From the NCBI GenBank assembly GCA_025359915.1, contig JANYDE010000049.1:1-46023 (forward strand): a DNA stretch of 46,023 nucleotides, written 5' to 3'. Under the pieces are notes generated by a model. It had not been told where the DNA came from, did not search any database, and was given only the letters and a program-made list of their open reading frames with translations. The DNA comes from Chamaesiphon sp. 336R_metabinner_41 (GTDB taxonomy: Bacteria > Cyanobacteriota > Cyanobacteriia > Cyanobacteriales > Chamaesiphonaceae). Of the stretch, positions 19,397 through 29,118 are shown one piece after another (positions within the stretch are counted from its first letter, which is position 1; each line of letters opens with the position of its first letter). Both the position numbers and the translations under genes were made by a program.

Positions 19397-19691
19397 GAGT
19401 TGCTGCGGAGATTTTTACCCCACCCCAGCCCTCTCCGAGGATGCGGGGAGGGAGCAAAGCTTCCCCTTTATAAGCTACATTGTATACACAAGTCTGTTGG
19501 AGTTGCTGCGTAGTCCTGATACCCCACCCTAACCCTCCCCGAGGATGCGGGGAGGGGACAAGAGTCCCACTTTTCAAGGGGAAATTCATCTCATACCAAG
19601 TTTAAGGTAGTCAAGGATAACTTAGCTCCTCCCCGCATCCTCGGGGAGGTTGGGTGGGGTATAGATCTCCGCATCATCTCCAACAGACTTG
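19397..19691. repeat. Cluster of three ~70-bp repeats with internal CCCCGAGGATGCGGGG hairpin
   Basis: Copies lie at about 19397-19452 (plus), 19489-19558 (plus) and 19627-19691 (minus). Each joins a (caagtctgttg)gagttgctgcggag segment to ACCCCACCCTAACCC and a palindromic core CTCCCCGAGGATGCGGGGAG. The first copy is shortened at its 5' end. The inverted third copy can pair with either of the others, giving long hairpins at the pilQ 3' side. Such elements are typical of cyanobacterial dispersed repeats. Confidence 0.8.
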
Positions 19692-19722
19692 CCGCACCGT
19701 AGCCTCTCTCAGGGATGTAAAT

Positions 19723-21912
19723 TTATTTTCCAATCAACAATCTGGCATCAACACCAGGGGTGTAATTAATCTGACCGCGACTATCGTTGAGAATTTGAGG
19801 GGTGAGTAGGACTACGACCTCTTGGCGTTGATTGGTTTTGGTGGTACTGCGGAACAGGGCACCGAGGATCGGAATATCGCCGAGGATTGGTACCTTGGAG
19901 ACGCTGGTGCGATCTGATTCTTGGATAATCCCTGATAGGATCAAGGTCTGACCATCGCGCAGGCGAATTTCTCCAGAATTCATCGTCCGTGATTGTAACA
20001 AAGCAATATCGCCATCTTGGGTGGTTACAGTACTACCGATCGAGGATACAGTAGGTGTGACCCCAACCGAGATATAACCATTGTCATCAATCCGGTTGAC
20101 CAAGATATCCAAGCTCAAACCAGCTTGCTTGATAATTGGCTCTCTGGTACTAGTGGTTGCACCTGTACCCGCAACTGAGTTGATTTTGAAGCCACCAAAT
20201 ACATCTTGGGTCAAATTGACGCTAGACTTTTGACCTTCCTGAACTACTAAGGTAGGATCGGTCAAGATCTTGCCGCTACCACTGATGATTTGAGCTTGGA
20301 GAGTCGAGAGGAACTTGGTTGGAAGCTGAAGGTTTTGAGGCACCGCATAGGTAGCTTTTGCCGCAGTTGGTCTGTTTGTATTGTATGCGGCTGGTACTGC
20401 TGGAGTCGTCGTTGTAACTCCAGCGACTGCCGCTACAGCAGGGGTGATCGTACCGTCGGCATTGGTGATTGCAGGTGTTCCAGGGGTTCCGCCTGTCGTC
20501 GTTGTGATTGCAGGTGTCGCTGCTGTAATTAAGCCGCCTGGAGCAACAAGTCGTCCTGTGGTTGGACTGATCACAAATCCATCAGTAGCCGCAGTAACAT
20601 CAGTTGCGCCAGGTTGATATGGGTTTGCAGTACTCCCAAAACCTGGACGGGCAACGTTCCCTAGTCCATTACTATCAGTACCTGATTGACCACTTTGGTT
20701 AGCATTCGGCTGATAGTCAACGAAGGTTTGATTACCTCCAGGTAAATTGAGTCCAACAATCGGCGGAGTCGTTGGGCTACTGAGCACCTGACTAGTAGTA
20801 GCAGGATTGTAGCCACCATAGTTGTAGACTGCAGCACCTTTATCGACGGAGAGGAAGCCATCGCCGACTTTGAATGACAAGCTATTGCTCATGCTGTCAG
20901 CGTTGGAGAGGTTGACATCCACGATTTTGACGTTGAGGGCAACTTGACGACGGCGAGCATCTAGTCTCATGATCATCGCCGAGGCGATTTCGACTTTGCG
21001 GGCGGTGCCGACTAAGGTAATCGAGTTGAGACGTTCGTCCACGTTGACAGCCATCCCACGTAGTAGCACAGGTGCATTAGCGGTATTGATGCTAGTCAGC
21101 CCGACTTGGATCGATTTTTTAACAGTTGTTTGTGTTACTTCACCGACTTTCAGCGTTTCCGATACGGTTGTTTCCTGTGGGGTTCTGGCTTCTGCACCTT
21201 GAGAAGCCAAGAATGCCGCAGCCGCAGGCGCTGAAATCTGATTGACGCGAAGAGTGCGAACAACGTTTTCCTGAATTGAGTCAGGTAGTTTTGGTCCAAC
21301 GAAAACAGTTCTGCCTACGCGCACCGCTTCATAGCCACTCATTTTCAGCACATAATTAAATGCACTCTGAACGGGTTCATTGCGAAGATTGAGCGTAATT
21401 TTGGCTTCAGGCTTTTGCGCACTTACCCCCTCTACACGTACCCCTCCCGCAGTTGCATTATTTTTATCATCAGGATTATGAGCTATGTATGCCAGGTTCA
21501 GACCAGAAGTTTGAACGAGGATTTCTAGTACTTCCCGAATTGGCGCGTCTTTTAATAGCAATTTGGGAATGTTTTTGTCGCTACCCAAATCGACGGCATT
21601 GAAAATTGTCGCATCCAGGTTGGAAACGCTGATATCGCCGACTGGTGGTGCTACAGCCCGCGTAATTCCAGGAGTTGCTAGCCCGACACCAGGGGTGGGG
21701 GTGACACCATCAATGGTGATGCGAGGATTGGGGACGAGGGGCTGTTGAGTTGGTGCTGGGGGTGGTGGAGGAATTTGGGCGAGTAAATCGCTCAGAGGGT
21801 TGTTGTGAGCTGACTGGGCAGGTTGTGGTGCTGCATTAACATTAGTGGCAGATAATGCGGCAACCGCGCTACCCATCACAATACTAGTAATAATCTGTTT
21901 ACGTTTTCTCAC
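19723..21912 (-). CDS. pilQ: Type IV pilus secretin PilQ
   Basis: A 729-residue outer-membrane secretin through which the pilus fibre exits. It begins with a signal peptide (about 1-27) and a proline-rich linker (IPPPPPAPTQQP). An STN-like domain at about 105-200 has LLLKDAPIREVLEILVQTSGLN. NolW-type N-domains follow at about 215-330 with VDERLNSITLVGTARKVE. The secretin core runs from about 520 to the end (GSGKILTDPTLVVQEGQ, ILSGIIQESDRTSVSKVPILG). A Thr/Ala/Pro low-complexity stretch of about 120 residues interrupts it near 390-510. It is the last gene of pilM-pilN-pilO-pilQ, with no pilP, as is usual in cyanobacteria. Confidence 0.95.
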   Translation of the reverse strand: MRKRKQIITSIVMGSAVAALSATNVNAAPQPAQSAHNNPLSDLLAQIPPPPPAPTQQPLVPNPRITIDGVTPTPGVGLATPGITRAVAPPVGDISVSNLDATIFNAVDLGSDKNIPKLLLKDAPIREVLEILVQTSGLNLAYIAHNPDDKNNATAGGVRVEGVSAQKPEAKITLNLRNEPVQSAFNYVLKMSGYEAVRVGRTVFVGPKLPDSIQENVVRTLRVNQISAPAAAAFLASQGAEARTPQETTVSETLKVGEVTQTTVKKSIQVGLTSINTANAPVLLRGMAVNVDERLNSITLVGTARKVEIASAMIMRLDARRRQVALNVKIVDVNLSNADSMSNSLSFKVGDGFLSVDKGAAVYNYGGYNPATTSQVLSSPTTPPIVGLNLPGGNQTFVDYQPNANQSGQSGTDSNGLGNVARPGFGSTANPYQPGATDVTAATDGFVISPTTGRLVAPGGLITAATPAITTTTGGTPGTPAITNADGTITPAVAAVAGVTTTTPAVPAAYNTNRPTAAKATYAVPQNLQLPTKFLSTLQAQIISGSGKILTDPTLVVQEGQKSSVNLTQDVFGGFKINSVAGTGATTSTREPIIKQAGLSLDILVNRIDDNGYISVGVTPTVSSIGSTVTTQDGDIALLQSRTMNSGEIRLRDGQTLILSGIIQESDRTSVSKVPILGDIPILGALFRSTTKTNQRQEVVVLLTPQILNDSRGQINYTPGVDARLLIGK

Positions 21913-22006
21913 TTTTAGATCTCCTATTCCAGGAAAATATTGACGGGGTGGTTTAATAATTAATAATTAATAATTGATGATTAATAATTAATTGAATACT
22001 GCGGTC

Positions 22007-22786
22007 TTACTTTTTAGTTTTAGCTGGGGGTGGGGGTGGGGCTGCCGCAGCTTGTTCGGCGGCATTGAGTGGGATGAGAGCTTGGATTTTGAATGAGGTT
22101 TTGATGGTAGCTTCTGGCTGGGGGATGAGTTTTCCTTGCTCGTCTACTACGGTTTTTTGTGTTTCCTTATCTACATCCGCCTTAAATTCCTTGATAATGA
22201 GTAATTGATCCAATCTTTCGATCGTGCGTAAAATCGATTGGACTTGATCGAAGTTGCCTTTGACGACGATATTTACTCCTTTTCGTTTGATTTTGTTGTT
22301 CAACGCCGATCCTAGCGAGCCATCGGTGATAATGGCGGCACCACTACTGCCACCACCAGGTACGGGTGCATCTGGTGAGAATTTTTGCAATTGTCCTTGA
22401 CGGATATTTACTAATTTATTCAGATCCAGGAGCAGTGTATCCAACTTTTTATCACTGGCAAATAGTCCGAGGACTACTTGCTTTTGGGCATTGGCTCGAT
22501 CGAGACTTTGTTCAGCCGCTGCAATTTTTTTGGCGTTATCTTTCCGTTGCTGAATTTGGTCTTGAGTCTGAGCTAGTTTAGCTTCTAGCTCCTGATTTTT
22601 AGCCAGTTGTGGTTGCAAAGAACTCACGAATATATAGCCAGAAATACCTAGCCCAAGCGTTGCAATACATAAACCAACAACTGCTGGACTAAAGGTAATT
22701 CCAAATACAGATGGATAAGTTGGTGCTGAAATAAAAGATGTATTGCTTACTAAATCGCTTTCGATTAAATCGCTATTGTATGTCAT
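22007..22786 (-). CDS. pilO: Type IV pilus assembly protein PilO
   Basis: A 259-residue bitopic inner-membrane protein. A short cytoplasmic N-terminus precedes one membrane helix at about 30-55 (VVGLCIATLGLGISGYIFV). A periplasmic coiled coil follows (ELEAKLAQTQDQIQQRKDNAK), then a ferredoxin-like domain with VVKGNFDQVQSILRTIERL. It pairs with PilN to form the alignment ring linking PilM to PilQ. Its start overlaps the pilN stop by four bases (ATGA), showing translational coupling. The C-terminus is proline-rich (APPPPPAKTKK). Confidence 0.93.
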   Translation of the reverse strand: MTYNSDLIESDLVSNTSFISAPTYPSVFGITFSPAVVGLCIATLGLGISGYIFVSSLQPQLAKNQELEAKLAQTQDQIQQRKDNAKKIAAAEQSLDRANAQKQVVLGLFASDKKLDTLLLDLNKLVNIRQGQLQKFSPDAPVPGGGSSGAAIITDGSLGSALNNKIKRKGVNIVVKGNFDQVQSILRTIERLDQLLIIKEFKADVDKETQKTVVDEQGKLIPQPEATIKTSFKIQALIPLNAAEQAAAAPPPPPAKTKK

Positions 22787-23847
22787 GGTTTGATCACCTG
22801 CTGTTGTTGAAGACTTTTGAGTCGAGCGACTAAACCAACAGCACCTTTACGCTCCAGTTCGCGGATCAGATCTGCCGCTGGAATCCGTTTGAGTGAAGTT
22901 TGAATTTTGTATTCAACTACTGCGGGTAGTTCTAACCGATTTGGTTTAGTTGGAACAGTTGCTGTAGTGCTCGCAGCTTTGGCAATTGTCGGTCTAGTCA
23001 ATGTGACAACAGGCATCAGTCCAGCACTGAGGAGCTGGGTTTCATCAGGATTGAAGAATGCTGATTGCTTGAGTGTCAAGATGAAATTGTTGACTTCATC
23101 GAAGGATTTTGCCGTTCCGGTGATATCCAACTTGGTGGTTGGGACATCTGCCGCCAGGGGAGTCGCTGGAACGATTGGAGCTTCAGCTTTGTTACCACCA
23201 GGTGGAAATTTCGCCGCGATCGAGTCTTCTAATGTAGGGTATGTAGTGATTCCGCCAGCCGCTGGAGCCGCAGTTGGTGCTTTTGCTGGTGCTGCTGTTG
23301 CTGCTGGTGCTGGTGCTGGTGGTGTTAGCTTGGCTTCAGGGTTGGGAACAGTGGAGATTTTGGCAGCCAGACCACCCTTGGGTGCTACAGGAGCGGCTGC
23401 GGCTGTGACGATGGGCGAAGTGGACTTAACTTCACTTTGAGCAACAGTGTTAATCTGAACGCCTTGGGGAATGCTTTCCCGTAAGTCTTGGAGCACTGCT
23501 GACCAGGGTTGCACCTGATTAAAGACACTGGCGAAGGACTGAGTTTCATCAGTAACTTGGGTCACTTGCCCATTTAGTTCTCCCAGACGGCGATCTTGCG
23601 CCTGGAGACTGCCTAATTTCAGATCCAATTCTTTTTGTTTGGCTTCCAGTTGGCTGGTCTGTTGACCAAGCCAGAACCAGCCGCCACCAGCCGAGATCAG
23701 AGTCAATGCGGCTGCGCCGATGCCGATAAATAGCGGAATTTTGCTATATCTACTCGGTGCAATGGCTGTCCCGCCAGCGAAATCTGGCTGGGTACCTGTT
23801 TGGTATTCAGTCCTTTCTCGGAGTAAATTGATATCAATGCTATACAT
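22783..23847 (-). CDS. pilN: Type IV pilus assembly protein PilN
   Basis: A 354-residue bitopic membrane protein. The conserved cytoplasmic tip DINLLRERTEYQ binds PilM, one membrane helix lies at about 38-60 (PLFIGIGAAALTLISAGGG), and a coiled coil and a periplasmic domain with LDITGTAKSFDEVNNFILTL follow. It is much longer than the roughly 200-residue PilN of Proteobacteria because of an Ala/Pro-rich insert at about 145-205. Overlaps pilO by four bases and starts 4 bases after the pilM stop, so the genes are one operon. Confidence 0.93.
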   Translation of the reverse strand: MYSIDINLLRERTEYQTGTQPDFAGGTAIAPSRYSKIPLFIGIGAAALTLISAGGGWFWLGQQTSQLEAKQKELDLKLGSLQAQDRRLGELNGQVTQVTDETQSFASVFNQVQPWSAVLQDLRESIPQGVQINTVAQSEVKSTSPIVTAAAAPVAPKGGLAAKISTVPNPEAKLTPPAPAPAATAAPAKAPTAAPAAGGITTYPTLEDSIAAKFPPGGNKAEAPIVPATPLAADVPTTKLDITGTAKSFDEVNNFILTLKQSAFFNPDETQLLSAGLMPVVTLTRPTIAKAASTTATVPTKPNRLELPAVVEYKIQTSLKRIPAADLIRELERKGAVGLVARLKSLQQQQVIKP

Positions 23848-23851
23848 ATTT

Positions 23852-24964
23852 TTATACCTGGCGCATACCTAATCCTAGAACTACTCCTAGTCCAGGTCGT
23901 TGACTGATGGGAATATCCATTTCTGGATCTAAACCCAATCCGCCGATAGGATCGACTTGAGTGGTGGGAATGCTCAATCGCTGAGTGAAGAAGAGATCCA
24001 GTTGTCCCATACCACCACCTGGACCGGCGAGTAACAGTTGTTCGAGCTTGAGATCTTGACCGTTGTGGCTGAGGTAAAAATCGATACTGCGGCGAACTTC
24101 ATCGGCTAATTCCGCGAGAATCCGCATCATGGCAGCCATCCCAGGATTGATACTGGTCATGCTGGAACTAGTATGAATGCTACTTACTGGCATATCAGGA
24201 ATGGTGATATCTAGCAGTGCTTCGGAGTTTCTGGTGACAGGGAGATTCATCGCACTACTGAGTGCTTCCTGGAGTTGATAAGTCCCAATCGGTACAGTCC
24301 GATTAAATTGGGGGATACCATTGACGACAATGGCGATTTCAGTACAGTCAAATTCGATATCAATCAAAACTACTGCTTCTTGGGGCGCGAATTGGCGCAG
24401 TTGTTCTTTGATTGTGCGCAAGACTGAGAAGCTACTAATCTCTAGAACTTTTACTTCTAATCCAGCATATTGGAATGTCTCGATATAACTATCGGTAACT
24501 TCCTTCCGAGTTGCTGCTAGCATCACTTGGACTTTGTCCAAACCATCTTCGTCTGTGATTAAATCCAGCTTTTGATAATCGAGATCGACTTCTTCACGCG
24601 GATATGGTAAATATAATGCTGCTTCTTGATTTAGAATCAGATCGTGGACTTCTCGATCGTTTAATTCGGCGGGTAATGGAATTAATTTGATCGTGGCTTC
24701 CCGCATCGGTACGGAGGTAGCGACATGAGTAGCTTTAATTTTATTATCGGCTAAGGTCTGGCTAATCAACGCGCCTAACTCTTGGGGATTGACAATTCTC
24801 CCTTCCTCAAAAATTCCTGCGGGAACTTCAGCAGAACAGAGATGTTTGAGGGTGAGATCGGCACCTTTCTTTTGGAGTTGGGCAATATTGATCCGTTCGG
24901 ATCCAAGTTCGATTGCCACTCCATTACCCCGCCGAGGAAACAGATTTTTTAATCGATTAAGCAT
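23852..24964 (-). CDS. pilM: Type IV pilus assembly protein PilM
   Basis: A 370-residue actin-like ATPase of the FtsA/MreB fold. The N-terminal phosphate motif is VAIELGSERINIAQL, followed by VATSVPMREA and the second ATP motif VVLIDIEFDCTEIAIVVNG. The adenosine motif LLLAGPGGGMGQLDLFF is near residue 310. It is a cytoplasmic partner of PilN. It is first in the pilMNOQ operon; the promoter must lie in the 395 bp upstream. The start ATG at 24964 is clear. Confidence 0.95.
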   Translation of the reverse strand: MLNRLKNLFPRRGNGVAIELGSERINIAQLQKKGADLTLKHLCSAEVPAGIFEEGRIVNPQELGALISQTLADNKIKATHVATSVPMREATIKLIPLPAELNDREVHDLILNQEAALYLPYPREEVDLDYQKLDLITDEDGLDKVQVMLAATRKEVTDSYIETFQYAGLEVKVLEISSFSVLRTIKEQLRQFAPQEAVVLIDIEFDCTEIAIVVNGIPQFNRTVPIGTYQLQEALSSAMNLPVTRNSEALLDITIPDMPVSSIHTSSSMTSINPGMAAMMRILAELADEVRRSIDFYLSHNGQDLKLEQLLLAGPGGGMGQLDLFFTQRLSIPTTQVDPIGGLGLDPEMDIPISQRPGLGVVLGLGMRQV

Positions 24965-25359
24965 ATAAAATTTTTACTCATAGCCTGGAATATGCCACTG
25001 GGGAAAGTAGCGAAGACGGGAGGATAATTTAAAAAGAAACAAGAACTAGAGTGTCAGAGAAAGAATGCTGTTTATCCTGCTCGATCGAAACCGAAGCAAA
25101 TTATTCAGCTATTTAATCCCTCTCCTACTTAAATTACCCTCATCAACCTATCGAAATTAACATTGCTAATGTTTTTTTGAAATATTTTTCAGATCGCCCG
25201 CCGCTCCCCTTTTCCCCCTTCTGCTTACACCCCCTGCTCTCGTCCAACTTGAATACTTTCTGGTTTGAACCAGTTATGATGGAAAGGCTAAACACTCAGT
25301 ACTTAATTTGCCTGAACAGGTCGCAGAACCTTTAAAATTAGCTTATCTGGAATTTAACT
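24965..25359. promoter_or_regulatory. 395-bp divergent region upstream of pilM and the 70-aa gene
   Basis: No gene is supported. The stretch is AT-rich near 25140-25190 (a T7 run at 25172-25178), followed by a pyrimidine-rich block (25203-25245). A small inverted repeat CTGGTTTGAACCAG lies at 25260-25273, with TATGAT just after it (25275-25280) that could be a -10 box for the plus-strand gene. The -35 spacing is not convincing. Confidence 0.4.
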
Positions 25360-25572
25360 ATGTCAGTACCCCCAGCTTCTGTCGTTTCACCATCTGTACT
25401 TGTCAGTCTCGCCGCCACCCCCTGGTTGGTGACAATCGTTACGCTCAAAGCTGCCAGTGGGTTGCTCGAACAGTTAGGATTAGTTAGTGAGGAAATATTT
25501 CGCGGCGATCGATTGCCAGTGTTACATCTTCCTGTCAACGAAACTACGGTGACGGCGGCTCCTCACGACTAA
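25360..25572 (+). CDS. Small conserved-looking cyanobacterial protein
   Basis: A 70-residue frame. A hydrophobic middle (VLVSLAATPWLVTIVTLKAASGL) could be a membrane segment or signal. The C-terminal motif EEIFRGDRLPVLHLP resembles short proteins I recall from other cyanobacteria. It stands 77 bp upstream of ppc on the same strand. No function can be stated. A real gene is likely because the frame ends in a motif rather than random sequence, but no strong ribosome site is visible. Confidence 0.6.
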   Translation: MSVPPASVVSPSVLVSLAATPWLVTIVTLKAASGLLEQLGLVSEEIFRGDRLPVLHLPVNETTVTAAPHD

Positions 25573-25649
25573 AACCTCACCCCATCTCGATTTCCCTGCC
25601 CTGTTTTGGGTAAGTCCATTTTCATGTCCATCCCGCGAGCAACTGTAAT

Positions 25650-28600
25650 ATGCATCCGCTAGCCCACCCTTCGGAACCAGAATTGATGGTCACAAATCCA
25701 TCCAATCTATTACTAAACCATCGACTCAGGGTAATCGAAGACTTGTGGGAACGAGTACTACGGGATGCCTGTGGACAAGATTTAGTCAATCTGCTCAACC
25801 AATTGCGCGAAATGTGTTCGTCAGATGGTAGTGCTCTCGAACCGCTATCCCAAGAAGTACATCAACTCATTGAACAACTCGATCTCAAGGATGCGATTCG
25901 CGCCGCGCGAGCATTCGCGCTCTATTTTCAACTGATCAATATTGTCGAGCAGCACTATGAACAATGCGAGCAAAAGCTCGCTTTGAAGTTGTCGATGCAT
26001 TCTGCGCAAACAACCGCTCCAGGTACAGAAATAGCTACATCTCTGGGTGCGGGGCTACTCGAAAGAAATTGGCAATCCAATGGCGAACAGGAAAAAGCTC
26101 GCGGTACATTTACGGCTCTATTTCCGCTGATCAAAGCCGCCGGAGTGCCCCCTCAGCAGGTACAGAGATTGTTTGATGAGTTGGACATCGGTTTGGTATT
26201 TACGGCTCACCCGACGGAGATTGTGAGGCATACAATTCGGGACAAACAACGGCGGGTGGCTCAAATTTTAGAGAAACTCGATCGAGCCGAGGAGGATATG
26301 CGAAACTTGGGGATACCATCTTCCTGGGAAGTAACAGAATTAGAAGGACAATTACTCGAAGAAATTCTGCTCTGGTGGCGGACTGATGAGTTACACCAAT
26401 TTAAGCCAACGGTACTGGATGAGGTAGACTATACTCTTCACTACTTTGAGGAAGTTTTGTTCGATGCAATTCCGAAGCTTTCCCAAAGGTTGAGTCTTGC
26501 TCTGAAGCAATCTTTTCCCCATCTCACTCCACCGAGCAATCGTTTCTGTCGATTTGGTTCCTGGGTAGGATCAGATCGCGATGGTAATCCTTCTGTCACT
26601 CCGAAGATTACCTGGCAAACTGCTTGCTATCAGCGCGGAATCGTGCTCAAGAAATATATTAAATCCACTCGCGGATTGACTAATTCGCTCAGTCTTTCCC
26701 TCCATTGGAGCAATGTTTTACCCGCGTTATTAGAATCACTAGAACAGGATAAAGCGCATTTTCCTGAGATATACGACGAGTTAGCCATTCGCTATCGTCA
26801 AGAGCCGTATCGACTCAAACTTACTTATATTATCCAACGGCTCTCAAATACACTCGACAGATCTCGTCAAGTAGCTGACTGGGATAGTTTGCAGTTGCCC
26901 AAAACCGAGCAAAATCCCCATACCTGCTACCATTCCGGTGCGGATTTTCTCAATGAATTAGGCTTGATTCGTCAAAGTTTGTCCCAGACTGGTTTAACTT
27001 GCCAAGCCTTGGAAACTCTAATCTGTCAGGTAGAAATCTACGGCTTTAATCTCGCGCAACTAGACATCCGCCAAGAGAGTAGTCATCATGCCGATACGAT
27101 CGCCGAGATTACCAATTATCTGCAAGTATTACCCACATCCTATCACGACCTGTCGGAGGTCGATCGAGTCACCTGGCTGGTTCAGGAACTCCAAACCCGC
27201 CGCCCACTAATTCCAGGCGAACTCCCCTTCTCACCCAAAACTGTCGAAACCGTCGAAACATTTCGGATGCTGCGGCGGCTCCATCAGGAATTTGGCCCCG
27301 AAATTTGTCAGACTTATGTGATTAGTATGAATCGGGATGTCAGTGACGTACTCGAAGTGCTACTATTAGCTAAGGAAGCCGGATTATACGATCCAGCCAC
27401 CGGAATTACGGGAATCCAAGTGGTACCATTATTTGAGACTGTCGAAGATCTCAAAAAAGCTCCGATTGTGATGCAATCTCTATTTGAATTGCACCTCTAC
27501 CGATCTGCCCTCACAGGTGGCTACGAGCCAACTCCAGCGAATGCTGTTCCTGGTTTAGTTCCCCATCTTCAAGAGGTGATGCTGGGCTATTCCGATAGTA
27601 ATAAAGATGCCGGATTCCTCAGTAGTAACTGGGAAATCCACAAAGCCCAAAAAGCTCTGCAATCGATCGCTGAGAAATTCGCCGTGAAGCTGCGGATTTT
27701 CCACGGTAGAGGGGGAAGTGTCGGTAGGGGCGGTGGGCCATCTCACGAGGCGATTTTAGCCCAACCAGGGCAGAGTATTAATGGGCGGATCAAGATTACC
27801 GAACAAGGTGAAGTGCTTGCGTCGAAATATTCGCTCCCCGAACTCGCCCTCTATAATCTCGAACAGGTAGCTAGTGCGGTAATTAAAACCAGCCTGATGT
27901 CTGGCGGTATCGATGATATCGAACCCTGGAATGAGGTAATGGAAGATCTCGCAGATCGATCGCGTACCCACTATCGTGCTCTAGTATACGATTGTCCCGA
28001 CCTAGTTAAATTCTTTCATCAAGTTACCCCGATCGATGAAATCAGCCATCTCCAAATCAGTTCCCGCCCAGCTCGTCGGGGTGGTAAACGGGATTTAGCC
28101 AGTCTCCGCGCCATTCCTTGGGTATTTAGTTGGACGCAAAGCCGCTTCCTTCTTCCCTCCTGGTACGGTGTCGGTGCAGCACTCCAAGAATTTGTCGCCG
28201 AAGCTCCCGAAGAAAACTTCCAACTGCTGCAAGGATTCTACCGCAAATGGCCATTTTTCCGCATGGCAATTTCCAAAGTAGAAATGACGATTTCTAAAGT
28301 AGATCTCCAAATCGCTCGTCACTATATGGAAGAACTTTCTCATCCAGATAATCGAGCAGAGTTTGAGGTACTGTTCGATCGAATCACTCAAGAATATCAT
28401 CTTGTCCGCGACATGGTACTGCGAATTTCTGGACATGAAAAATTCCTAGACGACAACCCCGAACTCCAACGCTCCATCCAACTCCGCAACGGTAGCATCG
28501 TTCCCCTCGGATTCCTCCAAGTCTCCCTCCTCAAACGTCTCCGTCAACACGGCGGTGCGGGGATGATCTATTCTCGCTACAGCAAGAAGGAACTCCTAGA

Positions 28601-28655
28601 TGGCGCGTTACTAACTATCAATGGTATTGCTGCTGGTATGCGAAATACAGGTTAG
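25650..28655 (+). CDS. ppc: Phosphoenolpyruvate carboxylase
   Basis: A 1001-residue PEPC that converts phosphoenolpyruvate and bicarbonate to oxaloacetate, feeding the open TCA pathway and amino-acid synthesis in cyanobacteria. The catalytic histidine is at about 187 in [48 protein letters not shown] and the glycine-rich [14 protein letters not shown] follow. The C-terminus ends GMRNTG as in the family. No plant-type N-terminal phosphorylation site is seen. An alternative start at 25686 would trim 12 residues. Length is normal for cyanobacterial PEPC. Confidence 0.97.
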   Translation: MHPLAHPSEPELMVTNPSNLLLNHRLRVIEDLWERVLRDACGQDLVNLLNQLREMCSSDGSALEPLSQEVHQLIEQLDLKDAIRAARAFALYFQLINIVEQHYEQCEQKLALKLSMHSAQTTAPGTEIATSLGAGLLERNWQSNGEQEKARGTFTALFPLIKAAGVPPQQVQRLFDELDIGLVFTAHPTEIVRHTIRDKQRRVAQILEKLDRAEEDMRNLGIPSSWEVTELEGQLLEEILLWWRTDELHQFKPTVLDEVDYTLHYFEEVLFDAIPKLSQRLSLALKQSFPHLTPPSNRFCRFGSWVGSDRDGNPSVTPKITWQTACYQRGIVLKKYIKSTRGLTNSLSLSLHWSNVLPALLESLEQDKAHFPEIYDELAIRYRQEPYRLKLTYIIQRLSNTLDRSRQVADWDSLQLPKTEQNPHTCYHSGADFLNELGLIRQSLSQTGLTCQALETLICQVEIYGFNLAQLDIRQESSHHADTIAEITNYLQVLPTSYHDLSEVDRVTWLVQELQTRRPLIPGELPFSPKTVETVETFRMLRRLHQEFGPEICQTYVISMNRDVSDVLEVLLLAKEAGLYDPATGITGIQVVPLFETVEDLKKAPIVMQSLFELHLYRSALTGGYEPTPANAVPGLVPHLQEVMLGYSDSNKDAGFLSSNWEIHKAQKALQSIAEKFAVKLRIFHGRGGSVGRGGGPSHEAILAQPGQSINGRIKITEQGEVLASKYSLPELALYNLEQVASAVIKTSLMSGGIDDIEPWNEVMEDLADRSRTHYRALVYDCPDLVKFFHQVTPIDEISHLQISSRPARRGGKRDLASLRAIPWVFSWTQSRFLLPSWYGVGAALQEFVAEAPEENFQLLQGFYRKWPFFRMAISKVEMTISKVDLQIARHYMEELSHPDNRAEFEVLFDRITQEYHLVRDMVLRISGHEKFLDDNPELQRSIQLRNGSIVPLGFLQVSLLKRLRQHGGAGMIYSRYSKKELLDGALLTINGIAAGMRNTG

Positions 28656-28803
28656 GGATTAGGGGATAGGGGATAGTTTAAATATCTGTGTGTGTTGATT
28701 TCAAAGAATGAAACTCAATAATATCTATCCCTCTTCACTCTCTAAACTCTCTTCCCTAAACCCTAAACCCTTTCCTCTTTTCCCTATCCCCTATCCCCTA
28801 ATT

Positions 28804-29031
28804 ATGTGGCGTATAACGATCAACTGCTCCGCCGACGACTGGCGGATTAACGGTGTAGCTTTTAAAAATCTGGCGACAAAATATCCAGTTACATTACTAT
28901 CATCAAAAAAGATGCATGGTGACGAACGACGGATCATGGAATATCAGATTGAAAATGTCAGTGATGCCGAAGATTTTACCGATGAATGTATGACATTATC
29001 AGGATTTACCGCAGTGTTTGAATCGCTCTAA
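28804..29031 (+). CDS. Small protein of unknown function
   Basis: 75 residues from the ATG at 28804 (MWRITINCSADDWRINGVAF...). An upstream in-frame ATG at 28708 is rejected because the intervening codons come from the ccctatc-type repeat. The protein is soluble, acidic toward its C-terminus (ENVSDAEDFTDECMTL) and has no signal peptide or membrane segment. I do not recognise the family. It stands alone between ppc and the DUF58 gene on the opposite strand. Confidence 0.6.
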   Translation: MWRITINCSADDWRINGVAFKNLATKYPVTLLSSKKMHGDERRIMEYQIENVSDAEDFTDECMTLSGFTAVFESL

Positions 29032-29118
29032 TGTCTTCTCCGGCGTTGCTAAACCACTATTCACTAAGCAACTAAACCACTATTCACTTGACGTTTGACA
29101 CTAGAAAGCGAGTAACTT

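Larger units (their letters stand above)
18945..19722. other. 778-bp intergenic region between hup and pilQ
   Basis: No convincing gene is present. It contains the hup upstream region, a perfect 13-bp-stem hairpin (19042-19076), an AT-rich stretch without features (19081-19320) and a cluster of three related ~70-bp repeats (19397-19691). The only long open frame (19332-19589, minus) is made of repeat sequence. Confidence 0.7.

Noticed and set aside
19332-19589. 85-codon minus-strand frame
   Set aside because: Its codons come from the repeat cluster; the protein has no independent support.
22907-23440. 177-codon plus-strand frame opposite pilN
   Set aside because: It reflects the Ala/Pro-rich insert read in reverse; pilN motifs and operon overlap support the minus strand.
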